NCBI GenBank assembly: GCA_027037705.1
Contig: JALVYZ010000338.1
Location: 1 to 23,938, forward strand
Length of the DNA: 23,938 nucleotides
DNA from: a bacterium
GTDB taxonomy: Bacteria > DYJV01 > JALVYZ01
Reading direction: 5' to 3'
The notes below the pieces were generated by a model that did no database searches, was not told the DNA's origin, and saw only the letters and a program-made list of their open reading frames with translations. A program made the translations under genes and the position numbers. Below, one piece after another: positions 1 to 7,951 of the stretch. How positions within the stretch are numbered: the stretch's first letter is position 1; every line of letters starts with the position of its first letter.

Positions 1-961
1 CTTCATATGTTTTATGCCTTGCATCCCAAAGCCTTTCTCTTTCATCTCTACCCACACCTAAATCATAACTTATTACATTATTATCTTTACAAATTTCAAT
101 TACAAATTTTATATCCTCTTCAAGGCTGACTTTATTTGAACCGTGAAATTCCATTAAAATTGCTGGCTTTTCTACCAATGATAAATTTTCTTCTTTGTTT
201 AGCATCTGAATTACATTTACATCAATAAATTCTAAAGCTGCAGGATCCAATCCTGCCATAATTATTCCAGCAACAGTTTTTACAGCATCTTCAACTGTAT
301 TAAAATACGCAATACAAGCACTCATTTCTGCAGGTCTTCCAACTAATTTTAAAAAAGCTTTTGTAACAATTCCGAGAGTTCCTTCTGATCCAATAAAAAG
401 ATGTAGCAAATCATAACCTGAGGATGATTTTCTCGCTAAATTCCCAATTTTTAATACTTCACCAGAGGGAATAACAACACTCAATTGATATACATTATCT
501 TTTGTAGCTCCGTATTTAACTGTTCTTGTCCCGCTTGCATTATTGGCTATCATTCCCCCAATTGAAGCATTTGCTCCTGGATCTGGGGCAAAAAATAATC
601 CATATGTTTTCAGGTATTTATTTAAATCCTTATACAAAACTCCTGGCTCAACTTCAACCATCATATCTTCTGGATAAACATTTAATATTTTATTCATATT
701 CTGAAAACTAACAACAATTCCTCCTTTTATTGGAATTGGATTACCCTCAATACTTGTACCAGCACCATAAGCTGTCAAAGGAATTTTATTTTCATTGGCA
801 AATTTTATAACTTTAATTACATCTTCTTCTGTTTCTGGAAATACAACAACTTCTGGAGTTACCCATTCATGATGCGATTCATCATGACTGAATTGAGTCC
901 TTATTGATTCCCCTTTAGAAACTTTTTCTTTACTGAGAATATTTACCAATTTTTCATACAT
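1..961 (-). CDS. FAD-linked oxidase, GlcD / D-lactate dehydrogenase type (3' part cut by window edge)
   Basis: About 320 N-terminal residues are visible; the reading frame is open to the left edge. It should be a flavoprotein oxidising a D-2-hydroxyacid (lactate, glycolate or similar) to the 2-oxoacid. The VAO/PCMH-type FAD domain is clear: AYGAGTSIEG near residue 65, then PDPGANASIGGMIANNASGT near 130 and SGYDLLHLFIGSEGTLGIVT near 190, all typical FAD-contacting segments of the FAD_binding_4 fold. The substrate/cap domain begins afterwards, with the family-typical ERLWDARH near the window edge. The start is the ATG at 961, preceded by the Shine-Dalgarno AAGGAG about 6 nt upstream. It is transcribed divergently from the flavoprotein at 1152. 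The family is firm; the substrate is not determined. Electron acceptor partners (EtfAB, Fe-S subunit) are not visible here. Confidence 0.9.
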   Translation of the reverse strand, partial: MYEKLVNILSKEKVSKGESIRTQFSHDESHHEWVTPEVVVFPETEEDVIKVIKFANENKIPLTAYGAGTSIEGNPIPIKGGIVVSFQNMNKILNVYPEDMMVEVEPGVLYKDLNKYLKTYGLFFAPDPGANASIGGMIANNASGTRTVKYGATKDNVYQLSVVIPSGEVLKIGNLARKSSSGYDLLHLFIGSEGTLGIVTKAFLKLVGRPAEMSACIAYFNTVEDAVKTVAGIIMAGLDPAALEFIDVNVIQMLNKEENLSLVEKPAILMEFHGSNKVSLEEDIKFVIEICKDNNVISYDLGVGRDERERLWDARHKTYE

Positions 962-1003
962 GGCTAACTCCTTTTACAATTTGCTTTTTATTTTAAATAA
1001 TAA

Positions 1004-1045
1004 TTCCCCTTCCACCTTCCTCCTTCAACCTTCAACCTTCAACCT
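1004..1045. repeat. Degenerate 7-nt tandem repeat, six units
   Basis: On the plus strand the units read TTCCCCT, TCCACCT, TCCTCCT, TCAACCT, TCAACCT, TCAACCT; on the minus strand the consensus is AGGTTGA. It lies in the divergent intergenic region. The same motif (AAGGTTGAAGGTGGAAGG) reappears at 9962-9982 after livK, so it is a dispersed family and not a one-off. The run is strongly strand-asymmetric (pyrimidine on plus). Function unknown. Confidence 0.8.
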
Positions 1046-1095
1046 ATATATTTATATTATCACTTCAAAAATTAAAAATCAAATTGTAAAATTTC

Positions 1096-1123
1096 TTGAC
1101 AAAACTCAATAAACTGATAGAGT
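1096..1123 (+). promoter_or_regulatory. Candidate sigma-70 type promoter of the CoA-disulfide reductase-like gene
   Basis: A perfect -35 hexamer TTGACA (1096-1101) is followed after 16 nt by TAGAGT (1118-1123), which matches 4 of 6 positions of TATAAT. It is the first plus-strand gene after a divergent gene, so a promoter is expected here. The ribosome binding site GGAGGT (1140-1145) sits 6 nt before the ATG at 1152. Confidence 0.55.
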
Positions 1124-1151
1124 TAAATAAATCTTTTTTGGAGGTCAATAA

Positions 1152-2492
1152 ATGAAAGTGGTAGTTATTGGTGGAGATGCAGCAGGGATGAGCGCTGCGA
1201 GTCAGATAAAAAGATTAAAACCTGATTACAATGTAATTGTATTTGAAAAAACAGAGTATGTATCATATGCAGCATGTGGAATGCCTTATTACATTGAAGG
1301 ATTAATCCCAAATTTTGAATCTTTAATTGAAATTACTCCTGAAAAATTCATAAATGAAAGAAAAATAGATTTAAGATTAAACTCTGAAGTAACTGAAATT
1401 AACCCAGAAGAAAAATTCGTTATTGTAAATAATGAAAAAAAAGAAAACTTTGATTACCTTGTAATTGCAACTGGGGCCACTCCAATATTGGAAGGATTAC
1501 CTGCAGATTCCTTTGAGAACATTTTTACAATAAATGACCTATACGATACAGAAAAAATATTTAAATTTATTGAAAATAATAACCCAAAAAGATGCGCAGT
1601 TTTAGGTGGCGGATTTATAGCAATAGAAATGGTTGAAGCTTTTAAGGAAAGAGGTTTAGATACATTTTTAATTCACAGAAGAGATACTTTAAGTAAAAGC
1701 TTTGAACCTGAAATATCTGAAATAATCATTAATAAAATGAAGGAAAAAGGAATAGAGCTCTTTTTAGAAAACAAAATTGTTAAAATTGAACATAGAAATT
1801 CAACTATAATTATTAACACTGATAAAACAGAATTAGAAGTTGATTTTGTTTTAGTTGCTTTTGGAGTTAAACCAAATACAGAAATTTTTAAAAAAGCTGG
1901 AATTAAAACTGGAATTAAAGATGGAATAATTATTAATGAATACTGTCAGACAAACTTTGATTATATTTTCAGTGCAGGAGATTGCGCATTAGCAAAAAAC
2001 ATTGTAAATGAGAAACTTGTATTTTCTCCATTGGCATTAAAAGCTAATCGAGAAGGCTACATAGCTGGAAGAAACATAGCTGGGAAAAAAGAAAAAATAG
2101 CTGGGATTGTTCAAACAGGAATTACAAAAACTTTTGATCTTGGCATAGCAAGGACAGGGTTAACTTTTGAAGAAGCGAAAAATTCTGGATTTGATGCTGT
2201 TAAATTTGATTTTATTTCAAGAACAAAAGCAAGATATTATCCTGATTCTGAAAAAATAAAAACTATAGTTGTGGCTGAAAAAGGGACAGGAAAACTATTA
2301 GGTGCTCAAATGGCTGGACCAGTCTATTCAGTGAAAAGAATAGATACTTTTGCAACTGCTTTATTCAATAAAATGACCTTAAAAGATATTTTTCAGTTAG
2401 ACTTAGCATATTCTCCACCATTTTCTCCAGTCTGGGACCCAGTATTATTAGCAGCAAGAATTGGTGAAAAACATATCAATATTGACAAGTAA
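1152..2492 (+). CDS. CoA-disulfide reductase / NADH oxidase-like flavoprotein
   Basis: A 446-residue FAD-dependent pyridine nucleotide-disulfide oxidoreductase of the single-cysteine class. Visible are the FAD motif VVIGGDAAGMSAA (4-16), the redox centre YAACGMPYY with one Cys at 42, the NAD(P) motif LGGGFIAIE (151-159), the second FAD motif FSAGDCA (273-279), and the C-terminal dimerisation domain with YSPPFSPVWDP (420-430). Tyr residues near 362 and at 420 match the two conserved tyrosines of staphylococcal CoA-disulfide reductase. Family members reduce CoA disulfide or related per/polysulfides with NAD(P)H, or O2 as NADH oxidase; in an anaerobe, thiol or polysulfide reduction or oxygen detoxification are both plausible. 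No C-terminal rhodanese domain is present. The start is set by a strong GGAGGT site. It stands alone, followed by a 96-nt gap. Confidence 0.9.
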   Translation: MKVVVIGGDAAGMSAASQIKRLKPDYNVIVFEKTEYVSYAACGMPYYIEGLIPNFESLIEITPEKFINERKIDLRLNSEVTEINPEEKFVIVNNEKKENFDYLVIATGATPILEGLPADSFENIFTINDLYDTEKIFKFIENNNPKRCAVLGGGFIAIEMVEAFKERGLDTFLIHRRDTLSKSFEPEISEIIINKMKEKGIELFLENKIVKIEHRNSTIIINTDKTELEVDFVLVAFGVKPNTEIFKKAGIKTGIKDGIIINEYCQTNFDYIFSAGDCALAKNIVNEKLVFSPLALKANREGYIAGRNIAGKKEKIAGIVQTGITKTFDLGIARTGLTFEEAKNSGFDAVKFDFISRTKARYYPDSEKIKTIVVAEKGTGKLLGAQMAGPVYSVKRIDTFATALFNKMTLKDIFQLDLAYSPPFSPVWDPVLLAARIGEKHINIDK

Positions 2493-2534
2493 TAAATAGG
2501 AGTCTATTAATAAAAGGTGAATTGCTAATGTTAT

Positions 2535-2543
2535 TGTTATAAT
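2535..2543 (+). promoter_or_regulatory. Extended -10 promoter candidate
   Basis: The sequence TGTTATAAT is a perfect TATAAT preceded by the TGn extension; no convincing -35 is seen, as expected for extended -10 promoters. It lies about 45 nt before the DJ-1-like gene and would drive the tight cluster at 2589-6972. Confidence 0.5.
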
Positions 2544-2574
2544 TTTTATTAACATCGATATTAACGCTAAAAAA

Positions 2575-2579
2575 GGAGG
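2575..2579 (+). promoter_or_regulatory. Ribosome binding site that decides between two ATGs
   Basis: GGAGG is only 3 nt from the ATG at 2583 but 9 nt from the ATG at 2589, so the second ATG is the more likely start of the DJ-1-like protein (MKNRVLFVIG). Confidence 0.65.
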
Positions 2580-2588
2580 CAAATGGAA

Positions 2589-3107
2589 ATGAAAAATAGA
2601 GTATTATTTGTAATTGGATTTACAATTTTCAAAGATGAAGAATTAATACAACCAAAAGAAGAGTTTGAAAAAAATGGTTTTGTTGTTGATGTATGTTCTT
2701 ACAAATCAGGACCTGTGAAAGGACTTAAAAAAAATGAATTAAATATTGAACTAACTGTTGATGATATAAATGTTTCTGATTACGATGCGATTGTACTTTT
2801 AGGAGATATTGATGAAAAATTATTTGAAAATAAAAGGCTTTTTGAAATTGTAAAAGAAGCTTATAAAAACAATTTAATTATTGGAGCATCGTTTAGAACT
2901 CCAGTAATTTTAGCTAATACTGGAATTTTAAATGAAAAAAAGGCTACTGTCTGGATTGAAGATAAAGACATTATAGAAGAACAAGGTGGATACTATACTG
3001 GAGCATCAATGGAAGTAGATGGTAATATTGTTACCACAGATGGGCCTCATTCTGCAAAAATGTTTGCTCAAAAGATTATTGAGTTAATAAAAAATAAGGC
3101 AAATTAA
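2589..3107 (+). CDS. DJ-1/PfpI-like protein without the nucleophilic cysteine
   Basis: A 172-residue single-domain protein (start chosen at the second ATG from ribosome-site spacing; an ATG two codons earlier is possible). The flavodoxin-like DJ-1/PfpI fold is suggested by LFVIGF at the N-terminus, the conserved acidic segment FKDEELIQPKEEF, YDAIVLLGD, and the elbow IGASFRTPVILANTGIL followed by the ATVW strand and ITTDGP-like VTTDGPHSA near the C-terminus. At the nucleophile elbow, family members read A-x-C-H/R-G-P; here the Cys position is Phe (codon 2892-2894). It is therefore unlikely to be a classical protease, deglycase or glyoxalase. It is followed after 2 nt by rtcB, so it is probably co-transcribed. 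Family assignment is good; function is unknown. Confidence 0.72.
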   Translation: MKNRVLFVIGFTIFKDEELIQPKEEFEKNGFVVDVCSYKSGPVKGLKKNELNIELTVDDINVSDYDAIVLLGDIDEKLFENKRLFEIVKEAYKNNLIIGASFRTPVILANTGILNEKKATVWIEDKDIIEEQGGYYTGASMEVDGNIVTTDGPHSAKMFAQKIIELIKNKAN

Positions 3108-3109
3108 AA

Positions 3110-4534
3110 ATGAATATAAAAAAAATTGATGACTATATTTATGAAATAGAAAAAGAGGGACAGATGCTTGTCCCTGGTAGAATCTATTCATCTAAAAAAC
3201 TATTAGAAAAGGTAAAAGAGGATAATAGTTTAAAACAGGTAAAAAATGTTGCAACTCTTCCAGGAATACAAAAATATTCAATTGCAATGCCAGATATTCA
3301 CGAAGGATATGGGTTCCCAATTGGAGGAGTTGCAGCAGTTGACACAAAAGAAGGATACATCTCACCAGGAGGCGTTGGATACGATATTAACTGTGGAGTT
3401 AGATTACTGAAAACAAATTTATTATATGAAGATATTTCTGATAAAATTAGAGAACTACTTGCTTATTTATATTCAAATATCCCTACAGGAGTAGGTTCAA
3501 AAAATGCAATTGAAAAACTTTCTGAAAAAGAATTTCGAAATGTTTTAAAAAAAGGAGCAAAATGGGCAATTGAAAAAGGTTATGGGGATGAAGAAGATCT
3601 ATATTTTACAGAAAATAATGGATGCATTAAAATAAATGATTTTAAAGGAATATCTTCTCGAGCAATTGAAAGAGGTAAAATTCAACTTGGGACACTTGGT
3701 TCTGGAAATCATTTTTTAGAAATAGATTATATTGATGAAATATATAGTTATGAATTTGCAGAAATAATTGGATTAGAAAAGGGACAAATTGTTATTTTAT
3801 TTCATACTGGAAGTAGAGGATTTGGACATCAGGTCTGTGATGATGCTTTAATTTTAATGAGACATGCAAAAAATAAATTTTCTTATATTCCTCCAGACAA
3901 TCAGTTAATTTCTGCTCCATTTTATTCTGATGAGGGACAGAAATATTTTAATGCAATGAATGCAGCTGCAAATTTTGCTTGGGCAAATAGACAAATTATA
4001 AAAGGAATAATTGAATATTGTTTTATAAAATTTTTAAAAATTTCTAAAAAATCTCTGGGGCTACAACAAATTTACGATGTATGTCATAATATAGCAAAAT
4101 TAGAGTATTACAACGAAAAAGAACTACTTGTTCATAGAAAAGGTGCAACAAGAGCATTTGGACCTGGGAATTATGAAGTTCCAGAAAAATTTAGAGAAAT
4201 TGGACAACCTGTTATTATTCCTGGTGATATGGGAACAAATTCATATTTACTTGTTGGAACTAAAAAGACAGAAAAAGAGACATTTGGTAGCACTTGTCAT
4301 GGGGCAGGAAGAATTTTAAGTAGGAAAAAAGCTTCAAAAATGTATAAAAAAGAAAATATCTTTGAAAAAATGTCAAAGCATGGTATTTTTTTAATGGCAA
4401 AAGATAAAAGAACAGTTGCAGAAGAAGTCCCAGAAGCTTATAAAAACATAGATGAAGTAATTAAAGTTGTTGTAGAGGTTGGCATAGCAAAAAAAGTTGC
4501 AAGATTTAAACCTATTGCCGTTATGAAGGGGTAA
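3110..4534 (+). CDS. rtcB: RNA-splicing ligase RtcB (3'-phosphate RNA ligase)
   Basis: The 474-residue protein joins RNA ends carrying 2',3'-cyclic phosphate or 3'-phosphate to 5'-OH ends, using GTP and Mn2+, in RNA repair or tRNA splicing. All key residues are visible: Cys95 in GVGYDINCGVR, His201 in GSGNHFLEID, His232 in HTGSRGFGH and His326 (CHNIAK) as metal ligands, and His397 in STCHGAGR, the residue that becomes guanylylated. Length matches the archaeal/bacterial family (about 480). The ATG at 3110 has no clear Shine-Dalgarno, and the 2-nt gap to the preceding gene suggests translational coupling. The gene after it starts 3 nt downstream. No archease gene, a frequent partner, is in the window. 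Confidence in the family is very high; the biological substrate is unknown. Confidence 0.95.
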   Translation: MNIKKIDDYIYEIEKEGQMLVPGRIYSSKKLLEKVKEDNSLKQVKNVATLPGIQKYSIAMPDIHEGYGFPIGGVAAVDTKEGYISPGGVGYDINCGVRLLKTNLLYEDISDKIRELLAYLYSNIPTGVGSKNAIEKLSEKEFRNVLKKGAKWAIEKGYGDEEDLYFTENNGCIKINDFKGISSRAIERGKIQLGTLGSGNHFLEIDYIDEIYSYEFAEIIGLEKGQIVILFHTGSRGFGHQVCDDALILMRHAKNKFSYIPPDNQLISAPFYSDEGQKYFNAMNAAANFAWANRQIIKGIIEYCFIKFLKISKKSLGLQQIYDVCHNIAKLEYYNEKELLVHRKGATRAFGPGNYEVPEKFREIGQPVIIPGDMGTNSYLLVGTKKTEKETFGSTCHGAGRILSRKKASKMYKKENIFEKMSKHGIFLMAKDKRTVAEEVPEAYKNIDEVIKVVVEVGIAKKVARFKPIAVMKG

Positions 4535-4537
4535 AAA

Positions 4538-6499
4538 ATGTTTAAACTTTCAGCGTTATATACAGATTTTTACGAATTAACAATGGCTCAAGGGTATTTC
4601 ATCCATAACAAAAAGGATGATATAGCATGTTTTGACTATTTTATTAGAAAAAATCCTTTTAATGGAGGATATGTAATCTATGCTGGATTAAAAACTTTTT
4701 TAGATGAACTTAGCAATTTTACTTTTTCGGATGATGATATTGAATTTTTATCTCAATATAATTTTAAAAAAAAGTTCCTTGATTATCTTAAAAATTTTCA
4801 TTTTACAGGTAAAATTTATTCTTTTGAAGAAGGAGATGTTGTATTTCCAAATGAACCTATAATGAGAATTGAAGGACCAATAATTGAATGTCAGATTTTA
4901 GAATCATTCCTTTTAAATTATATTAATTTTCAATCACTTATAGCAACAAAAACAAGAAGAATTATATTTGCATCAGAAGGCAAACCTGTAATTGATTTTG
5001 GATTAAGAAGGGCTCAAGGTCTTGGAGCAGTTCATGCTGCGAGGGCTGCTTATATTGGAGGAGCAATAGGAACGTCTAACACTCTTGCAGGAAAAATATT
5101 TAACATACCAGTTAAAGGGACACATGCTCATTCATGGGTTCAAAGTTTTCCAAATGAATATGAGGCATTTAAAGCATTTGTTAAAGCATGGCCAGAAGGT
5201 GCTATTTTATTAATTGACACCTATGATACGTTAAAAAGTGGTCTGCCAAATTCCATTAAGGTTGCAAAAGAACTTGAAAAAGAAGGACATAAGTTATTTG
5301 GGATAAGATTAGATAGTGGTGATTTTGCATATTTATCAAAAAAAGTTAGAAAAATATTAGATGAAAATGGCTTAAATTATGTAAAAATTATTGTTTCAAA
5401 TCAATTAGATGAATATACAATTAAAAGTTTATTAACTCAGAAAGCTCCAATTGATGGATTTGGAGTTGGGACAAGATTAATAACCTCTTATGACCAGCCA
5501 GCTCTTGATGGAGTCTATAAATTATGCAGTTTAAACAATATCCCCAAAATTAAAATTTCTGAAAACATAGAAAAAGTTAACAATCCTGGGATAAAAAAAG
5601 TAAGAAGATTTTTTAATGGAGATGGAAAATTTTTAATAGATGGCGTTCTTTTAATTGATGAAAAAAAGATAAAATTATTAAGACATCCTGTTGATCCATA
5701 CAGAAAAAAAGAAGTTACAGGACTTAATTTTGAGGAACCTTTACAATTAGTTTATGATAATGGCAAATCACTTTACAATAAATCAATTGATGAAATTAGA
5801 GATTTTTCATTAGAGAGATTTAAACTTTTACCAGAAGAACATAAAAGATTTATAAATCCACATATATACAGAGTTGGATTAAGTAAAAAATTATGGGATT
5901 TGAGAGATATTTTAATTAAAGAAAGTAACAGAGATTATGTACTAATTGATACAAGTTCTGATGCTTTATTTATTGTAGATTTACAAAATGATTTCTGTCC
6001 TGGCGGAGCTTTAGCTGTAGAAGATGGAGATAAAATTGTTCCAATAATAAATAAAATTATGAAAAAATTTAAAAATATTTATGCTTCAAAAGACTGGCAT
6101 CCTGAAGAAAGTGTACATTTTGATAAATGGCCTAAACATTGTATAGCAAATTCATTTGGGGCAGAACTACATAAAGATTTAAAAAAAGAATACATAAAAG
6201 AAATTTTTATAAAAGGGACTTCAAATAGTGATGATGGATATTCAGCTTTTGAAGCTACAAACAAAAATTTATTTAAATTTTTAAAACAAAATAAAATTAA
6301 AAGACTTTTTATTTGTGGACTTGCTCTTGATTATTGTGTTAAAGCAACCGCTTTAGATTCTGTTAAGAAAGGATTTGAAACATTTATTATTATTGACGCA
6401 ACAAAACCAGTAAATAAAGATGAAAAATTTATAAAAAAATTACTTGATGAATTAAAGAAAAAAGGGGTTTTTATTATAACATCAGATAAAATAATATGA
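4538..6499 (+). CDS. Bifunctional nicotinate phosphoribosyltransferase-nicotinamidase fusion (PncB-PncA)
   Basis: A 653-residue fusion of two consecutive NAD-salvage enzymes. Residues 1-460 are nicotinate phosphoribosyltransferase: LYTDFYELTMAQGY (7-20), FDYFIRKNPFNGGY (32-45), DFGLRRAQG (153-161), GTHAHSW (194-200, with the phosphorylatable His at 198), and the phosphate-binding RLDSGD (257-262). Residues 475-653 are a pyrazinamidase/nicotinamidase: FIVDLQNDF with Asp481, metal-site SKDWHP with Asp519 and His521 plus His528, IKGT with Lys559, and LDYCVKATA with Cys600. The Asp-Lys-Cys triad is intact, so both halves look active. Nicotinamide would be deamidated to nicotinate and turned directly into nicotinate mononucleotide using PRPP. 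The frame is continuous with no stop, and codon use is uniform through the junction. The TGA overlaps the next ATG by 4 nt. Confidence 0.93.
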   Translation: MFKLSALYTDFYELTMAQGYFIHNKKDDIACFDYFIRKNPFNGGYVIYAGLKTFLDELSNFTFSDDDIEFLSQYNFKKKFLDYLKNFHFTGKIYSFEEGDVVFPNEPIMRIEGPIIECQILESFLLNYINFQSLIATKTRRIIFASEGKPVIDFGLRRAQGLGAVHAARAAYIGGAIGTSNTLAGKIFNIPVKGTHAHSWVQSFPNEYEAFKAFVKAWPEGAILLIDTYDTLKSGLPNSIKVAKELEKEGHKLFGIRLDSGDFAYLSKKVRKILDENGLNYVKIIVSNQLDEYTIKSLLTQKAPIDGFGVGTRLITSYDQPALDGVYKLCSLNNIPKIKISENIEKVNNPGIKKVRRFFNGDGKFLIDGVLLIDEKKIKLLRHPVDPYRKKEVTGLNFEEPLQLVYDNGKSLYNKSIDEIRDFSLERFKLLPEEHKRFINPHIYRVGLSKKLWDLRDILIKESNRDYVLIDTSSDALFIVDLQNDFCPGGALAVEDGDKIVPIINKIMKKFKNIYASKDWHPEESVHFDKWPKHCIANSFGAELHKDLKKEYIKEIFIKGTSNSDDGYSAFEATNKNLFKFLKQNKIKRLFICGLALDYCVKATALDSVKKGFETFIIIDATKPVNKDEKFIKKLLDELKKKGVFIITSDKII

Positions 6500-6972
6500 A
6501 AATAGTTGTATTAATTTTTCAATTTCTTTTTGTATTATCAAATCTTGTAGGCTTACCAGGGAATATTGTATCTTTAGTGTGCCCTTTAATCCTTTTAATA
6601 TGGGGAAATTTAACAATAAAATATTTTATATTGATTGTAATAATTATTGGACTTGGTGAAATAATAGAATTTTTATCAACTTATTTAAGTGGAAAATATT
6701 TTGGACTTGATAAAAAAAGTATATATTTCTCTATAGCGTTTGCAATTATACTTGGAATATTAATGGCTCCAATCTTATTCGGCATAGGTGCAGTAATAGG
6801 GACTTTTGTTGGAGCATTTTTAGGAACATTCTTATATGAAATTTATACTACAAAAAATATATTAACTTCAATAAAAAGAGGATTAATCTCTTTGACGGGA
6901 AAAGTTACAGGGACATTTATTAAAATAGCACTTGGCTTAACAACAGTTTATTTATCATATCTTTTTGGGTAA
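6496..6972 (+). CDS. DUF456 family membrane protein
   Basis: A 158-residue hydrophobic protein with about four to five membrane segments. It resembles the DUF456 family: a Gly-Pro/Leu-Pro-Gly loop near the N-terminus (GLPGN at 19-23), then a second hydrophobic stretch, a GLGEIIEFLSTYLSGKYFG segment (residues 52-70), and a Gly-rich block IGAVIGTFVGAFLGTFLYE followed by a conserved GLISLTGKVTGTFIK. The function of this family is unknown. The start overlaps the stop of the PncB-PncA fusion (ATGA), which argues for translational coupling, but no biochemical link to NAD salvage is known. A 43-nt gap without a clear terminator separates it from yicC. Confidence 0.75.
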   Translation: MKIVVLIFQFLFVLSNLVGLPGNIVSLVCPLILLIWGNLTIKYFILIVIIIGLGEIIEFLSTYLSGKYFGLDKKSIYFSIAFAIILGILMAPILFGIGAVIGTFVGAFLGTFLYEIYTTKNILTSIKRGLISLTGKVTGTFIKIALGLTTVYLSYLFG

Positions 6973-7015
6973 TTTCTATTTGCCTTTTTTAATCAATAAT
7001 GGTATTTAGCGCACC

Positions 7016-7894
7016 ATGTTGAAAAGTTTAACAGGATATGGTGCATCTTCAGGAGAATACAATGGCGCAATAATTTCAATTGAAATAAAAGGAGTTAATC
7101 ATAAATATCTTGATATATCATTTAAAATGCCTAAAATTTTTAACCAATGGGAGATTGATTTCAGAAATTTAGTAAGAGAAAGAATTAAAAGAGGAAAAGT
7201 AAATATTTTTATTAATGTTGAAAATCAAGGTTCACTTTTTAAAAAGTTAAATTTTGATTTAGAAATAGCGAAAAATTATTATGACTCTTTACAGAGAATT
7301 GCAGATATTTTCAAAATTAATAATGACTTAAGTTTAAAAGATTTTTTATTAATGAAAGGTGTATTTGATTTTAAAGATGAAGAAGTTGATGAAGAACTAA
7401 AAAAGTTTATTGAAAACCTTTTAAGAGAGGCTATTAATAATTTTGAGAAAATGAAAATAGAAGAAGGTGCTCACCTTGAAAAAGATATTATTTTGAGGCT
7501 TGAAAAAATTAAAAATTATCTAAACGAAATAGATGAAAAAAAGGATATTATTGTGGAAAAATATAAGGAGAAACTTAAAAAAAATATTGAAAAAATCTTG
7601 AATAATGGAACTGAGATTGATGAAAAAAGGCTTGAATTTGAAATAGTCCTTTTTAGTGATAAAGCAGATATTACAGAAGAAATCGTAAGACTTAATAGCC
7701 ATATTGAAAAATTTATAAAAACATGTAAAGAAAGACCTCCTGTAGGGAAAAAACTTGATTTTATATTACAAGAAATGAATAGAGAAATAAATACTATTGG
7801 GTCAAAGAATAATCTCTCAGATATATCTGAACTTGTAATTGAAACTAAAAATGAAATAGAAAGGATAAGAGAACAGATACAAAATATTGAATAA
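7016..7894 (+). CDS. yicC: YicC family endoribonuclease
   Basis: A 292-residue member of the YicC/YloC family, metal-dependent endoribonucleases associated with RNA turnover. The N-terminus LKSLTGYGASSGEY matches the family's typical opening (MxxSMTGFG), fixing the start although no Shine-Dalgarno is evident. The C-terminal DUF1732 region is clear: RPPVGKKLDFILQEMNRE followed by NTIGSKNNLSDISELVIETK. The middle part (residues 150-200) is rich in Lys/Glu and probably coiled coil. Its neighbours gmk and rpoZ are its usual genomic partners in many bacteria; the remA/DUF370 gene often found between yicC and gmk is missing here. Confidence 0.92.
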   Translation: MLKSLTGYGASSGEYNGAIISIEIKGVNHKYLDISFKMPKIFNQWEIDFRNLVRERIKRGKVNIFINVENQGSLFKKLNFDLEIAKNYYDSLQRIADIFKINNDLSLKDFLLMKGVFDFKDEEVDEELKKFIENLLREAINNFEKMKIEEGAHLEKDIILRLEKIKNYLNEIDEKKDIIVEKYKEKLKKNIEKILNNGTEIDEKRLEFEIVLFSDKADITEEIVRLNSHIEKFIKTCKERPPVGKKLDFILQEMNREINTIGSKNNLSDISELVIETKNEIERIREQIQNIE

Positions 7895-7895
7895 C

Positions 7896-7921
7896 TTGAC
7901 TCAAGATTATGGTTTTATAAT
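7896..7921 (+). promoter_or_regulatory. Possible promoter between yicC and gmk
   Basis: A perfect TATAAT (7916-7921) is preceded by TTGACT (7896-7901), but the spacer is only 14 nt. It begins right after the yicC stop, in the largest gap of this small cluster (57 nt), so an internal promoter for gmk-rpoZ is possible. Short spacing lowers confidence. Confidence 0.35.
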
Positions 7922-7951
7922 TCAATATAACTTAAATTTAGATAAAAAATC

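Noticed and set aside
526-711. 61-aa plus-strand open frame
   Set aside because: Lies wholly antisense to the clear FAD-linked oxidase on the minus strand; no ribosome site or family features.
2496-2516. Possible terminator after the CoA-disulfide reductase-like gene
   Set aside because: Only a 5-bp AT-rich stem (AATAG/CTATT) with no T-tract; too weak to call.
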